This document shows, piece by piece, positions 9,787 to 19,095 of a stretch of DNA of 64,000 nucleotides. Source of the stretch: SB11 sp035906255 (GTDB taxonomy: Bacteria; Bacteroidota; Bacteroidia; UBA8524); the NCBI GenBank assembly GCA_035906255.1, contig JAMIFM010000023.1, forward strand, positions 62,001 through 126,000. Reading direction: 5' to 3'. The first letter of the stretch is position 1; every line of letters begins with the position of its first letter. The position numbers and the translations under genes are program-made. The notes under the pieces are model-generated. The model ran no database searches, was not told the DNA's origin, and worked only from the letters and a program-made list of their open reading frames with translations.

Positions 9787-11244
9787 GTGGGAGAAAACAA
9801 CAGCTTATTCCGTGTATTGTGGCTGGGCCTGCTTTTAGGCGCAGCAGCTGTTGGTTTGGCCTATCTTATCACATCAGGCGGAATTGAAACCGCAGGGGTA
9901 TTTATTTTGTTGCCCATTGCCATTGCTTTTGCAGCAATTTGTATTGCCAATCCTAAAACAGGGATGCTAATATACCTGCACACCAGTTTTTTTAACAACG
10001 GGTTGTTTAGGTTCTTCCCTCCCTCTATCCCATACGGATTAATGATTGATGCCATTTTGGGGGTATGTGTTTTAGGTACGCTCTTCAAGGCCGAAAAAAA
10101 GGACTTGAAACGGGTAAATAACCCTTTGGTTTGGATTGTTTTTATTTGGTTCTTATATACCCTCTTTCAGCTTGTAAACCCTGAAGCGCGCAGCCAAGAA
10201 GCATGGTTTTATGCCGTGCGGGGGGTATCGTTATACTGGGTGCAAACCCTACCCCTGCTGTTTATATGGATGCACAAACGGGAAGATATGGAGAAGTTTA
10301 TCCGTATTTGGCTGGGGTGGTCGTTGGTGGCTGCATTGTGGGGCTTTAAACAGCAATACATAGGGCTTGCAGCAGGCGAGGTAAAGTGGCTGGAAGAAGG
10401 TGCTAAAGACACCCACATACTAATGGGTAAGCTGCGCAGCTTCTCTTTTTATTCTGATGCAGGGCAGTTTGGAGCTGCTATGGCACATTGTGCCTTGTAC
10501 TGCATTATTTTAGGCATGGGGGTAAAAGACACCCGCCGAAGAGTAATATACGGCTTGTTAGGCTTTACATACTTTTGGGGGTTTGCAGTGGCAGGAAGCC
10601 GAGGCCCCTTATTTGTTATTGCAGCAGGCTTTCTTATGTACCTTTTCTTAGTAAGAAACTTTAGAGTACTGGCATTGGGTTTAGTTGCAGGAGCGTGTGC
10701 CTTTATTGCCTTAAAATATACCACCGTTGGGCAGGGCAATTACCAAATACAGCGGATGCGTACCGCCCTCGACCCGCAAGATGCGTCGTTCCAAGTACGT
10801 CTCGAAAATCAAGCAAAACTGCGGGTATATCTTGCCTCACGCCCTATTGGCGGAGGAATTGGCGCGGGGGGTAACTGGGGTAAACGTTTTACACCGGGAA
10901 CTTTTTTAGCCGAGACGGCTCTCGACAGTTGGTATGTAAAAATATGGGTAGAAACGGGTGTAATCGGGCTTTGGATGCACATCTTGCAAATAGTCGTCAT
11001 ACTCTTTTACGGTTTTAGGAAAGTATTTTTCCTTCACGATAATGAACTGCGGCTCAAAACCATTGCCCTGCTATGCGGCTTTTTTGGTGTTGCCGTAGCC
11101 AGCTATGGTAACCAAGTATTTGGGCAATTACCCACTTCAACCGTTTTATATTTCAGCATGGTATTCTTTTATTTGTGCGATAAATGGGATATACCCGAAT
11201 CCGAAGTTAAAAAGCCCGAACCTGAACCCAACTTAATGTGGTAA
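9787..11244 (+). CDS. O-antigen ligase / Wzy-type polymerase
   Basis: A 485-residue membrane protein with roughly twelve helices and a large external loop in the second half. The Wzy_C/O-antigen-ligase hallmark is present: GFAVAGSRGPLFVIAAGF with an Arg, followed by a loop containing QVRLENQAKL, RPIGGGIGAGGNWG and an ending where the polymerase family has its conserved His/Arg region (TALDSWYVKIWVETG). The likely start is a GTG at 9787; no ATG is available close by. It sits between flippase and glycosyltransferases, which supports a polymerase role over a ligase role. Confidence 0.82.
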   Translation: MGENNSLFRVLWLGLLLGAAAVGLAYLITSGGIETAGVFILLPIAIAFAAICIANPKTGMLIYLHTSFFNNGLFRFFPPSIPYGLMIDAILGVCVLGTLFKAEKKDLKRVNNPLVWIVFIWFLYTLFQLVNPEARSQEAWFYAVRGVSLYWVQTLPLLFIWMHKREDMEKFIRIWLGWSLVAALWGFKQQYIGLAAGEVKWLEEGAKDTHILMGKLRSFSFYSDAGQFGAAMAHCALYCIILGMGVKDTRRRVIYGLLGFTYFWGFAVAGSRGPLFVIAAGFLMYLFLVRNFRVLALGLVAGACAFIALKYTTVGQGNYQIQRMRTALDPQDASFQVRLENQAKLRVYLASRPIGGGIGAGGNWGKRFTPGTFLAETALDSWYVKIWVETGVIGLWMHILQIVVILFYGFRKVFFLHDNELRLKTIALLCGFFGVAVASYGNQVFGQLPTSTVLYFSMVFFYLCDKWDIPESEVKKPEPEPNLMW

Positions 11245-12152
11245 CCTCAACCCCTCCATTAGTAAGTATTATTACCGTAAACTACAACGGTGCTGAGCAT
11301 ACCCTTGCCCTGCTTAATAGTTTACAAAAAATAACCTACCCTGCTATTGAGGTATGGGTGGTAGATAACGGCAGCAGTGAAAATCCCGACGTTATCGCTC
11401 AAAAACATCCGTGGGTACAACTAATTAAAAGCCCGCAGAATTTAGGGTTTGCGGGGGGCAATAACTTAGCATTGAAACAAGCAACGGGTAAATATTGCCT
11501 GTTGATAAACAATGATACCGAAGTACCCGCCGGTTTTTTAGAACCGTTGGTACAGAAACTTGAAACAGATGCAAAATGCGGCTGCGTTAGTCCCAAACTG
11601 ATATATAGCTACGCCCCTGATACCATGCAGTATGCAGGCAGTTTTGGGTTTAATGTATATACAGGCAGGGCATTTGCAAGGGGCAGCAAACAAAAAGACG
11701 AAGGCCAGTATAACGGTACAGAAAAAACCGAAATAGCACACGGCGCAGCCATGATGTTTCCAACTCGCCTATTGAAAGAAATAGGCCTGATGGCCGAATT
11801 GTATTTTTTGTATTACGAGGAAATAGATTACTGTGAGCGCATAAAACGGGCAGGGTACGAGATTTGGTACGTGGGCAGCTCAACCGTGTACCATAAAGAA
11901 AGTATGAGCACGGGCAAAAAAAGTCCTCTGAAAACCTATTACCTTACCCGAAACCGCTTGCTTTTTGTAAGACGAAATTTTAGCGGTTTGGCGAAATTAT
12001 CCAGCGTATTGTTTTTTTATTTCGCCGCTATTCCTAAAAATTTAGTAACATTGGTAGTAAAAAAGGAGTGGAAATTAATTGTTCCTTTGCTGCGGGCAGC
12101 ATTCTGGAACTTAACGCACCACAACATACATACAAACGAGATTCTTAAATGA
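11238..12152 (+). CDS. glycosyltransferase family 2 (rhamnosyltransferase-like)
   Basis: A 304-residue soluble GT-A enzyme. The N-terminus has VSIITVNYNGAEHTLALL and VWVVDNGSSE, typical of GT2; the metal/donor motif is LLINNDTEV, and the acceptor-side motif is EEIDYCERIKRAGYEIWYVG followed by VYHKESMSTG, as in WbbL-like rhamnosyltransferases. The start is a GTG that overlaps the polymerase stop by 7 bases, so translation is probably coupled. The actual sugar is not known. Confidence 0.86.
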   Translation: MVTSTPPLVSIITVNYNGAEHTLALLNSLQKITYPAIEVWVVDNGSSENPDVIAQKHPWVQLIKSPQNLGFAGGNNLALKQATGKYCLLINNDTEVPAGFLEPLVQKLETDAKCGCVSPKLIYSYAPDTMQYAGSFGFNVYTGRAFARGSKQKDEGQYNGTEKTEIAHGAAMMFPTRLLKEIGLMAELYFLYYEEIDYCERIKRAGYEIWYVGSSTVYHKESMSTGKKSPLKTYYLTRNRLLFVRRNFSGLAKLSSVLFFYFAAIPKNLVTLVVKKEWKLIVPLLRAAFWNLTHHNIHTNEILK

Positions 12153-13324
12153 TTATATTACAAATACTTGCATTGGTCTTATTGCTATACTTCGGCTTTA
12201 ACGTTGTTTATATGCTGGTATATGCCCTTGCAGGTTTGTTTTACCGCAGGCCACATTTTCCGGAACGTACCCCGCAAGTTACTTTTTGCGTAATGGTACC
12301 TGCGTACAAAGGCGATAATGTAATTATAAACACGGTAACCGAAAATCTAAAACAAGGTTATCCAAAGCACCTTTATGACATTTATGTGATTGCCGACAGT
12401 TTTAAGCCCGAAACACTTGAAGAGCTTAAAAAATATGATGTACGGGTAATTGAAGTTCATTTTGAAAACAGTACCAAAGCAAAAGCAATAAACAAAGCAT
12501 TTGAGATAATTGAAGAAAAGTATGATTATGTAGTGCTGCTTGATGTAGATAATATAATGGAGCCTGCTTTTTTGCAAAAACTGAACAACCGTTTGGTAAA
12601 CAACGTTCAAATTTTGCAAGCCCATCGCACTGCGCTTAATACTAATACATCTTATGCCCTACTTGATGCAATAAGCGAAGAAATAAGCAATCATATTTTT
12701 CGCAAAGGGCACGTGGCATTGGGCTTTTCAAGCGCGTTGATAGGCTCGGGTAAAGCTGCCGGGTTCCGATTTTTTAAAGACATTATGAGCACTATTGATG
12801 CTGTGGGTGGCTTTGATAAAGAACTTGAACTGAAAATATTAAAGCAGCGCATCAAAATGCACTACCTTGAAGATGCCTATGTATATGATGAAAAAGTAGA
12901 AAAGGCTGATGTGTTTCAAAACCAGCGTCGTCGTTGGCTATCAGCCCAAATATATTATCTGCGTAAAAACTTCTTTTCTGGCATCGGCCAATTGTTCTAC
13001 GGTAACTTTGACTATGCCGATAAAATCATGCAGTATATGCTGTTCCCTAAATTGCTGCTGCTTGGTTCATTATTTATCATCACTCCTATTGTATATTTCT
13101 CAGGCTTGCCATTGTATAGTAATGCGTGGGTATTGTTGCTGATATTAAACGTTATTACGCTCACCATATCAGTACCTCCGAGATTTTTTACCGCGCAAAC
13201 CGCCCAAGCTGTTTTAACCCTTCCCAAAGCGTTTTTCCTATTTTTCAGTAACCTGTTTAAACTAAAAGGAGCCAACAAAAAATTCATCCATACCCCTCAC
13301 GGGCAGAAAGAAGTAAAACCATGA
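12149..13324 (+). CDS. membrane glycosyltransferase family 2
   Basis: A 391-residue processive-type GT2 with an N-terminal helix (ILALVLLLYFGFNVVYML), a cytoplasmic GT-A domain and C-terminal helices (about residues 290-350). Motifs seen: VMVPAYKGDN, VLLDVDNIMEP (metal-binding Asp), YLEDAYVYDE (general-base ED) and NQRRRWLSAQ, the Q-x-x-R-W motif of cellulose/hyaluronan-synthase-like enzymes. The ATG overlaps the previous stop by 4 bases (ATGA) and its own stop overlaps the next start in the same way. Confidence 0.85.
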   Translation: MIILQILALVLLLYFGFNVVYMLVYALAGLFYRRPHFPERTPQVTFCVMVPAYKGDNVIINTVTENLKQGYPKHLYDIYVIADSFKPETLEELKKYDVRVIEVHFENSTKAKAINKAFEIIEEKYDYVVLLDVDNIMEPAFLQKLNNRLVNNVQILQAHRTALNTNTSYALLDAISEEISNHIFRKGHVALGFSSALIGSGKAAGFRFFKDIMSTIDAVGGFDKELELKILKQRIKMHYLEDAYVYDEKVEKADVFQNQRRRWLSAQIYYLRKNFFSGIGQLFYGNFDYADKIMQYMLFPKLLLLGSLFIITPIVYFSGLPLYSNAWVLLLILNVITLTISVPPRFFTAQTAQAVLTLPKAFFLFFSNLFKLKGANKKFIHTPHGQKEVKP

Positions 13325-14463
13325 GGATAGGTATTGAAGCACAACGCCTTTTTCGAAAGAAGAAACACGGCATGGATATAGTGGCGCTTGAATTGATAAA
13401 AGCGTTGCAAAAGTTGGATACCGGCCATGAGTTTGTTGTGTTTGTGCGACCCGATACTGATGATAAAGTAATTGCTCCCAGTAATAATTTTGAAATAGTA
13501 AGAGTGGAGGGTTCTCCTTACCCCGTTTGGGAACAGTTTAAATTACCCCCCGCTGTAAAAAAACATGGAATTGATGTGCTGCACTGTACGGCCAATACTG
13601 CGCCGCTTATCAGCTCAGCCCCTATAATTACTACCCTGCACGATATTATTTACCTTGAAAAGTTAAACCTTAAACAAGGTACTATGTACCAGCGCATTGG
13701 TAATTTATACCGCCGTTGGAATGTTCCCCGCACGGTAAAAAAAAGTAAGATTATTACTACCGTATCTAACTTTGAGCGTAAACGCATTTTAGACCATTTT
13801 AACTTGCCCGAAGAGAAGGTGATAACGGTGTACAATGCCGTAGGAAACCATTTTAAAAAGATTACCGACGAGGCAGAATTGGAGCGGGTGAAGAAGAAAT
13901 ACAACCTGCCTGATGAATACTTGTTTTTTTTAGGGAATACAGACCCCAAAAAGAATGTTCGCGGAGTATTGGCGGCATTGGCAATCCTGAAGCGGCAAGG
14001 CAAGTTGCGGCTGCCGGTGGTAATGCCGGATTTTGACCGTTTATATCTGCACCAACTTTTAAACGATTTAAAAGTTCCTGATTTGGCCGATGATATTGTG
14101 CTGTGCGGTTACATACCCAATGTTGAAATACCTGCGGTTTATAGCAGAGCCGCATTGTTTTTATATCCCTCGTTGCGCGAAAGTTTTGGTATCCCTTTGT
14201 TAGAAGCAATGGCCTGCGGAGTGCCTGTGGTTACTTCAAACTCATCGCCAATGACAGAAGTTGCAGGTAATGCTGCTTTGTATGCCGAAGCAGCGCAACC
14301 TGAATCGATAGCGGATAATATTGATATGTTGTTGAACAACGAGCAATACAGGCAACAATTGATTGAATTTGGCATGGAACGCATTAAGCTATTCTCTTGG
14401 GAAAATACAGCCCGCCAAATGCTAAAATTATACGAGAAGATTACATTATTTGACAATAAATAA
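13321..14463 (+). CDS. glycosyltransferase family 4
   Basis: A 380-residue GT-B enzyme of the mannosyltransferase B/WbpY-like group. Motifs: GIEAQRLFRKKKHGMDIVAL at the N-terminus, DVLHCTANTAPL, TLHDIIYLE, TVSNFERKRI, YLFFLGNTDPKKNVRGVL, and the donor-site stretch RAALFLYPSLRESFGIPLLE with the E-x7-E pattern, then MACGVPVVTSNSSPMTEV. Cytoplasmic. Its start overlaps the preceding stop by 4 bases; the next gene follows after 3 bases. Confidence 0.88.
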   Translation: MRIGIEAQRLFRKKKHGMDIVALELIKALQKLDTGHEFVVFVRPDTDDKVIAPSNNFEIVRVEGSPYPVWEQFKLPPAVKKHGIDVLHCTANTAPLISSAPIITTLHDIIYLEKLNLKQGTMYQRIGNLYRRWNVPRTVKKSKIITTVSNFERKRILDHFNLPEEKVITVYNAVGNHFKKITDEAELERVKKKYNLPDEYLFFLGNTDPKKNVRGVLAALAILKRQGKLRLPVVMPDFDRLYLHQLLNDLKVPDLADDIVLCGYIPNVEIPAVYSRAALFLYPSLRESFGIPLLEAMACGVPVVTSNSSPMTEVAGNAALYAEAAQPESIADNIDMLLNNEQYRQQLIEFGMERIKLFSWENTARQMLKLYEKITLFDNK

Positions 14464-14466
14464 CCT

Positions 14467-15222
14467 ATGAAGGATTACTACAAATACACCGGCTATACTT
14501 ACGTTGAAGAGTTTAAACGCCTTGATTTTATTGTTGGGCAAGTACAAAAAAACGTAACTCCCCCTGCCAAAATACTTGATATTGGCTGTGGAAACGGTAA
14601 TCTTTCAATGGTGTTGGGCAGCTTAGGATATGAGGTGAAGGGAATTGATGTGGATGATACCTCTATTGAAACTGCCAAAAAGAATAATACGTTTACTAAT
14701 GTGAGTTTTGATGTGGCCGATGCCAACAAATTCACTATGACTGATGAGTTTGATTTGATTGTGTGTACTGAGGTATTGGAGCATTTAACTGTTCCTGACG
14801 AGTTGGTGCAATCAGCATACAGGATATTAAAACCGGGCGGTACTATGATAGTTACCGTGCCCAATGGCTTTGGCCCTCGTGAGGCATTAATGACTAAGCC
14901 TATGCAATGGATGATGCGCAACGGGCACACCGATACATTGTTAAAGATTAAACGCTTTTTTGGTTACAAACACGCTACCCACCAAAGCAGCAACCCCGAT
15001 TTGACCCACATACAGTTTTTTACCCGCAAATCGTTATACAAAATGATGCAAAATGTTGGGTTTAAATTTACGGCATTTGGCAAGTCAAATTTTTTAGATC
15101 AAGTATTCCCTTTTTCATTGGTAGCCAAGCGTGTAAAAGCACTTCAAAAAATGGATAGCAAAGTAGCCGATATTTTACCCCCTGCTTTCACCAACGGCTT
15201 TTATACCGCGTGGAAAAAGTAG
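14467..15222 (+). CDS. SAM-dependent class I methyltransferase
   Basis: A 251-residue Rossmann-type methyltransferase. Motif I is ILDIGCGNGNLSMVLG (about residues 37-52), motif II VKGIDVDD with the ribose-binding acid, motif III VADANKF, and post-motif DLIVCTEVLEHLTVPDELV followed by LKPGGTMIVTVPNG. This is the Methyltransf_11/23 layout also found in UbiG-like enzymes. Location in the exopolysaccharide operon (3 and 9 bases from its neighbours) suggests it methylates a sugar or lipid-linked intermediate, but the substrate is inference. Confidence 0.85.
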   Translation: MKDYYKYTGYTYVEEFKRLDFIVGQVQKNVTPPAKILDIGCGNGNLSMVLGSLGYEVKGIDVDDTSIETAKKNNTFTNVSFDVADANKFTMTDEFDLIVCTEVLEHLTVPDELVQSAYRILKPGGTMIVTVPNGFGPREALMTKPMQWMMRNGHTDTLLKIKRFFGYKHATHQSSNPDLTHIQFFTRKSLYKMMQNVGFKFTAFGKSNFLDQVFPFSLVAKRVKALQKMDSKVADILPPAFTNGFYTAWKK

Positions 15223-15231
15223 CCACCCTTT

Positions 15232-16404
15232 ATGACCGTGATTGAACTATTGTTTTGGATATTTTTCGCCATTGTGTTTTATACCTTTTTCGGGTATGGG
15301 ATACTAGTGTTTTTTTTGGTGAAGGTTAAACACCTGTTGTGGCCTAAAAAGGAACAGTTTAATGAAGCCTTTTTGCCTGAAATTACGCTAATAGTGCCCA
15401 GCTATAACGAGGCTGATTTTATACTGCAAAAGGTTGAAAACAGCAAAAACCTTGACTATCCCAAAGATAAACTGAAGATAATTTTTGTTACGGATGGTAG
15501 TGATGATGGCACCTACGAGAAGATAAAAGATATTGACGGTATTTTAGCCATGCACGTGCCCGAACGCGGCGGAAAATCAGGGGCAATGAACCGTGCAATG
15601 GGTTTTGTAACCACTGAGTATGTAGTGTTTTGTGATGCCAATACGATACTGAACAAGGAATCGCTGCGCGAGATTGTGAAACACTACCAAAACCCTAAAA
15701 ACGGTGCGGTGGCTTGTGAAAAACGTATCATACAAAAGGACAAGGAAAATGCCAGCAGTGCAGGCGAAGGTTTGTATTGGAAGTATGAATCGTTTTTAAA
15801 GAAATACGACAGCGATTTATATACCACCGCAGGCGCAGCAGGCGAATTAATGAGCTGCCGCACTGCCTTGTACCAACATCTTGAGCCTGATACCTTGCTG
15901 GATGATTTTATGCTTACCATGCGCATTGCTGAAAAAGGTTATCGCATTGTGTATGAGCCTAAAGCCTATGCCATGGAAACTGCCTCAATGAGTGTAAAAG
16001 AGGAGCTGAAACGTAAGGTGCGTATTTGTGCAGGCGGTTGGCAAAGCATTATGCGCTTGGGCAACTTGCTCAATCCGTTTTATAATTTCCCGTTGTGGTT
16101 CATTTATGTATCGCGCAAAGTGCTCAGATGGTCGCTTACCCCATTGTGTATGCTACTATTACTGCCGCTTAATATTCTTTTAGCTCTTGACGGTAATATA
16201 TTCTATATCCTGTTGTTAATAGGCCAAATTGCGTTTTACAGTGCTGCTTTGCTGGGCTGGTATTTTGAAAATAAGAAAATAAAGTTCAAGGCATTTTTTG
16301 TGCCCTACTACTTCTTTATTATGAACTACTCAGTGTTTGCAGGTTTTGTGCGCTTTATCCGCAAACGCCAATCGGTACGCTGGGAACGGGCAAAAAGAGC
16401 ATAA
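15232..16404 (+). CDS. membrane glycosyltransferase family 2
   Basis: A 390-residue processive-type GT2, last gene of the operon. Visible: an N-terminal helix (LLFWIFFAIVFYTFFGYGIL), TLIVPSYNEADF, VTDGSDDGTYE, the metal site FCDANTI, TTAGAAGELMS, LLDDFMLTMRIAEKG (ED-like base) and KVRICAGGWQSI at the position of the Q-x-x-R-W motif, followed by several C-terminal helices. It is similar in plan to the gene at 12149, so the locus has two membrane-bound GT2 enzymes. It converges with the DUF1697 gene 20 bases further on. Confidence 0.85.
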   Translation: MTVIELLFWIFFAIVFYTFFGYGILVFFLVKVKHLLWPKKEQFNEAFLPEITLIVPSYNEADFILQKVENSKNLDYPKDKLKIIFVTDGSDDGTYEKIKDIDGILAMHVPERGGKSGAMNRAMGFVTTEYVVFCDANTILNKESLREIVKHYQNPKNGAVACEKRIIQKDKENASSAGEGLYWKYESFLKKYDSDLYTTAGAAGELMSCRTALYQHLEPDTLLDDFMLTMRIAEKGYRIVYEPKAYAMETASMSVKEELKRKVRICAGGWQSIMRLGNLLNPFYNFPLWFIYVSRKVLRWSLTPLCMLLLLPLNILLALDGNIFYILLLIGQIAFYSAALLGWYFENKKIKFKAFFVPYYFFIMNYSVFAGFVRFIRKRQSVRWERAKRA

Positions 16405-16424
16405 CTTTCTATTTTAAACTGCTT

Positions 16425-16964
16425 TTATTTCCCCATTTCAATCAGCTTTGCCACTGTTTTAAGGTTTCGGGTGGTGGCAGCAACTTTTAGTTTGTTCTCA
16501 AAAAACGTATTGGTAAGTTTGGTATTACCATACCCGTTGGGGCAATAAACATACACCGCTTTTCCCTCCACAACAAACTCATCGGGAGGATAAGAATACG
16601 TATTGGCAGCATCAATGTTTTGCTGTGCAGGCTCTTCACCCAAAAAAGTAATGTGCAGTTTTTCAGCATCAACATCTTCCCTGATAAAGAAAGGATTTGC
16701 CTCATACACTTGTTGTATATAGCCCACAGTGCGAACCAATACAGGCACATTATGCCCAAAGGTGGTTTTTATTAACGCTGTTAACTTATCAGCCAATTCA
16801 CTTTCCAATGTACCTGTGTGCTCAAACACCACATTACCGCTTTGTATGTATGTTGCCACACTATTAAAACCTGTCTTTTCCATCGCAGCTTTCAGTTCTT
16901 TCATCGGCATTATATTATGCCCGCTCACGTTAACGCCCCGTAATATGGCAATGTACTTTTTCAT
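16425..16964 (-). CDS. DUF1697 family protein
   Basis: A 179-residue cytoplasmic protein with the DUF1697 signature: YIAILRGVNVSGHNIMPMKE at the N-terminus, then TYIQSGNVVFE, VRTVGYIQQV and the ending TNTFFENKLKVAATTRNLKT. Family members are small conserved proteins of unknown biochemical role. It is transcribed alone; a strong hairpin at 17006-17035 separates it from the upstream minus-strand gene. Confidence 0.9.
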   Translation of the reverse strand: MKKYIAILRGVNVSGHNIMPMKELKAAMEKTGFNSVATYIQSGNVVFEHTGTLESELADKLTALIKTTFGHNVPVLVRTVGYIQQVYEANPFFIREDVDAEKLHITFLGEEPAQQNIDAANTYSYPPDEFVVEGKAVYVYCPNGYGNTKLTNTFFENKLKVAATTRNLKTVAKLIEMGK

Positions 16965-17005
16965 CTTCTTAGGTTTTCATCACAAGTTTATGCTTTATAC
17001 AACAA

Positions 17006-17035
17006 AAAATCCCCACCTGTTCGGGTGGGGATTTT
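17006..17035 (-). terminator. rho-independent terminator
   Basis: A perfect 12-bp stem (AAAATCCCCACC with GGTGGGGATTTT) around a 6-base loop, followed on the minus strand by a T-run. It lies just downstream of the minus-strand kelch-like lipoprotein gene that ends at 17057. Confidence 0.85.
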
Positions 17036-17056
17036 AAACGTTCATCGTGTACCTAA

Positions 17057-18484
17057 CTATTTGTTAAGTTTTATATACACTTTAAATATCTTTTTGCTTG
17101 ATACGGTTGAGTTAGGGTCTGAAGTACTTTGTGAGGCTTTTGATTCGATACCGCCGTACATATAACCAATCATAACACCTTTGGTATCTTCAGTTTTGGC
17201 CAAATTAGTCATATCCACAATTTTTTTGCTGTTTTTAACAAACGGTATGCTCACCGGAACAAAAATAGCCTCCGAACCGATAAAACCGGGTAATGCAGGG
17301 CTTTGTTGCGGATACTCTACTGCTGTATTACTACCTGTGCGCACAATGGTTGTGATGTTGTTGCTAAAAGGCATTGGCTCTTGTGTGTTATTACTGTTTA
17401 CCAAATTACCTTTATCATCATAATAATATTGAGTAATACCGCCTAATATTATTGTATAAGTGGTTTTGGTAACACTGTTATACAAGGCAATATTGGGGGC
17501 AGCATATTGATTAAACATCTGCAAGAAATTATTATCGGTAGTGATAGAAGTAGCCCCTGTGGTAGCATCAGTCTGCGATATATAAATAGGAGTTTGGTAA
17601 TCAAGGTTGGCTTGTGGAGTAAACACACCGCCATATACAGTAATGTTAGGGTTTCCGTTCACATCATAGCTTTCAAGTACCACAAGGTCACGACGGTGGA
17701 ATGATGAATCATCCCAAGTACAAGTATCAGCGGCATAACCCGTAATTTTAGGTGCTGTCCCACTGTTATCAATTTGGAACCTGCGTACTTCGTTGGTATA
17801 AATACCGGTGTTGTTACCTGTGTATATGGTATTAAAGTTTTGGCCGAATACTAAGTAATACCAACTGCCGATTTTGTGCAGTTCACCGCCGGTCACCCTT
17901 AGCCTTTCATCAGCAACGCTTGATGTAATGGCTGCTGCCAATGCAGTAGAGTTTTGATTTTGAATGGCTGTAATAGCCGCAGAAATATTTATTGCAGTTA
18001 AATAAGGGAACGTTTGGTAGCATGAAGCGGGAGGACTGTCAACATCGCAGTTTGCACCCGAAACTCCGTAACCGCCTATGCAATACAGCGTATTACCTTC
18101 GTGGTAGTACTCCATATTTGTGGCACTCAACCTGTCAAGAAATGCAGCAGGAATAGGTAAAGAATCTGTTTTAGAAGAATCTAAGTCAACCACATAAAAG
18201 TAAGTGTTTCTTCTTTTTGGAGTAAACACCGATGAAGTGCCCGAAAAGTTGTGGAAACCGTTGGTACGGCCACCTAAAATAAGCAATTCGCCGCCTTGTT
18301 GTGCCCATGCAAACGATTGCAAAGCGGGAGCAAAATCGCTGCTTACCTCTTCTAAAGTAACAACAAAAGGGGCTGCCGAGCTATCGGCTAAATTGGTTTT
18401 AGGGTCTGTAGGTTTTGGTTTACAGCTCGAGAATGCAGCAATACCGACGCTCAATAGGGATAAATACAGAAAATGTTTTTTCAT
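17057..18484 (-). CDS. kelch-like lipoprotein
   Basis: A 475-residue protein with a lipoprotein signal peptide: MKKHFLYLSLLSVGIAAFSS then Cys-21 (lipobox A-F-S-S-C). The mature part has kelch-type strands with paired glycines, for example QQGGELLILGGRTNGF and GNTLYCIGGYGVSGA, then RLRVTGGELHKIGSWYYLVFGQ and TYTIILGGITQYYYDD, which points to a beta-propeller. No catalytic residues are recognisable. Likely anchored in the outer membrane; function unknown. Confidence 0.78.
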   Translation of the reverse strand: MKKHFLYLSLLSVGIAAFSSCKPKPTDPKTNLADSSAAPFVVTLEEVSSDFAPALQSFAWAQQGGELLILGGRTNGFHNFSGTSSVFTPKRRNTYFYVVDLDSSKTDSLPIPAAFLDRLSATNMEYYHEGNTLYCIGGYGVSGANCDVDSPPASCYQTFPYLTAINISAAITAIQNQNSTALAAAITSSVADERLRVTGGELHKIGSWYYLVFGQNFNTIYTGNNTGIYTNEVRRFQIDNSGTAPKITGYAADTCTWDDSSFHRRDLVVLESYDVNGNPNITVYGGVFTPQANLDYQTPIYISQTDATTGATSITTDNNFLQMFNQYAAPNIALYNSVTKTTYTIILGGITQYYYDDKGNLVNSNNTQEPMPFSNNITTIVRTGSNTAVEYPQQSPALPGFIGSEAIFVPVSIPFVKNSKKIVDMTNLAKTEDTKGVMIGYMYGGIESKASQSTSDPNSTVSSKKIFKVYIKLNK

Positions 18485-18711
18485 GGTAGTGATGTGTTTA
18501 TAGTTAGTTTAAGGAAATGTGTGCTGATTATGATAGTGTTTGCCTTAGGCTCATAATAGTATTAATAACATAAATTTTGCTTTAGTACAGCTTCCAATCA
18601 AGCGCAATATACTCATAGTATATAAAGTAACAAATAAATTCTTTACGTAATTTCCTTTTAAAATAGTCATTGTTATAACTGCTTATTTATACTCTACTTC
18701 ACTAAAAAATA

Positions 18712-18744
18712 TTTGTAACCAAACGGTTACTTTTAATATATTTG
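18712..18744 (+). promoter_or_regulatory. Bacteroidota-type promoter of the ArsR-SRPBCC operon
   Basis: A TTTG at 18712-18715 and a perfect TAnnTTTG (TATATTTG, 18737-18744) are 21 bases apart, matching the -33/-7 layout of the phylum. The -7 element ends 22 bases before the ATG at 18767. Both elements overlap palindromes that look like operators. Confidence 0.7.
18715..18730. promoter_or_regulatory. operator O1 (probable ArsR-type site)
   Basis: Inverted repeat GTAACC-AAAC-GGTTAC with perfect 6-bp arms. It overlaps the -33 element. The same arm/spacer layout recurs 29 bp downstream. Confidence 0.65.
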
Positions 18745-18762
18745 TAACCGACCAGTTACAAA
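18741..18762. promoter_or_regulatory. operator O2 (probable ArsR-type site)
   Basis: Inverted repeat TTTGTAAC-CGACCA-GTTACAAA with perfect 8-bp arms, overlapping the -7 element and ending 4 bases before the ATG. With O1 it suggests self-repression by the product of the gene at 18767. Confidence 0.7.
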
Positions 18763-18766
18763 TAAT

Positions 18767-19084
18767 ATGCGTAGAGATGTTTTTCAGGCCATTGCCGACC
18801 CCACCCGCAGGGAGATTATAGGAATGTTGACACAAAACCCTATGACCCTAAATACGGTTGCAGAGAAGTTTGAGATTAGTCGGCCGGCTATCTCAAAACA
18901 CGTACGGATACTTACTGAATGCGGCTTAATAACAATAAATAAACAAGGCAGGGAGCGGTTTTGCAGTTCCAAACCTGAAAAACTAAAGGAGGTGGCGGAT
19001 TGGGCAGAGAAGTACAGAATATTTTGGACTGGAAAACTGGATGCCCTTGAGAATTTTTTGGAAGCAGAAAACAAAACTATCTAA
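18767..19084 (+). CDS. ArsR-family winged-helix regulator
   Basis: A 105-residue winged-helix protein: VFQAIADPTRREIIGMLTQN (N-terminal helices), then the recognition region AEKFEISRPAISKHVRILTE and the wing GLITINKQGRERFCS. It lacks the Cys-Val-Cys metal motif of metal-sensing ArsR proteins. The next gene encodes an SRPBCC/AHSA1 protein 11 bases downstream, a very common pairing in bacteria. Two palindromes in its promoter suggest that it represses its own operon. The signal sensed is unknown. Confidence 0.9.
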   Translation: MRRDVFQAIADPTRREIIGMLTQNPMTLNTVAEKFEISRPAISKHVRILTECGLITINKQGRERFCSSKPEKLKEVADWAEKYRIFWTGKLDALENFLEAENKTI

Positions 19085-19095
19085 AAATATAAACA

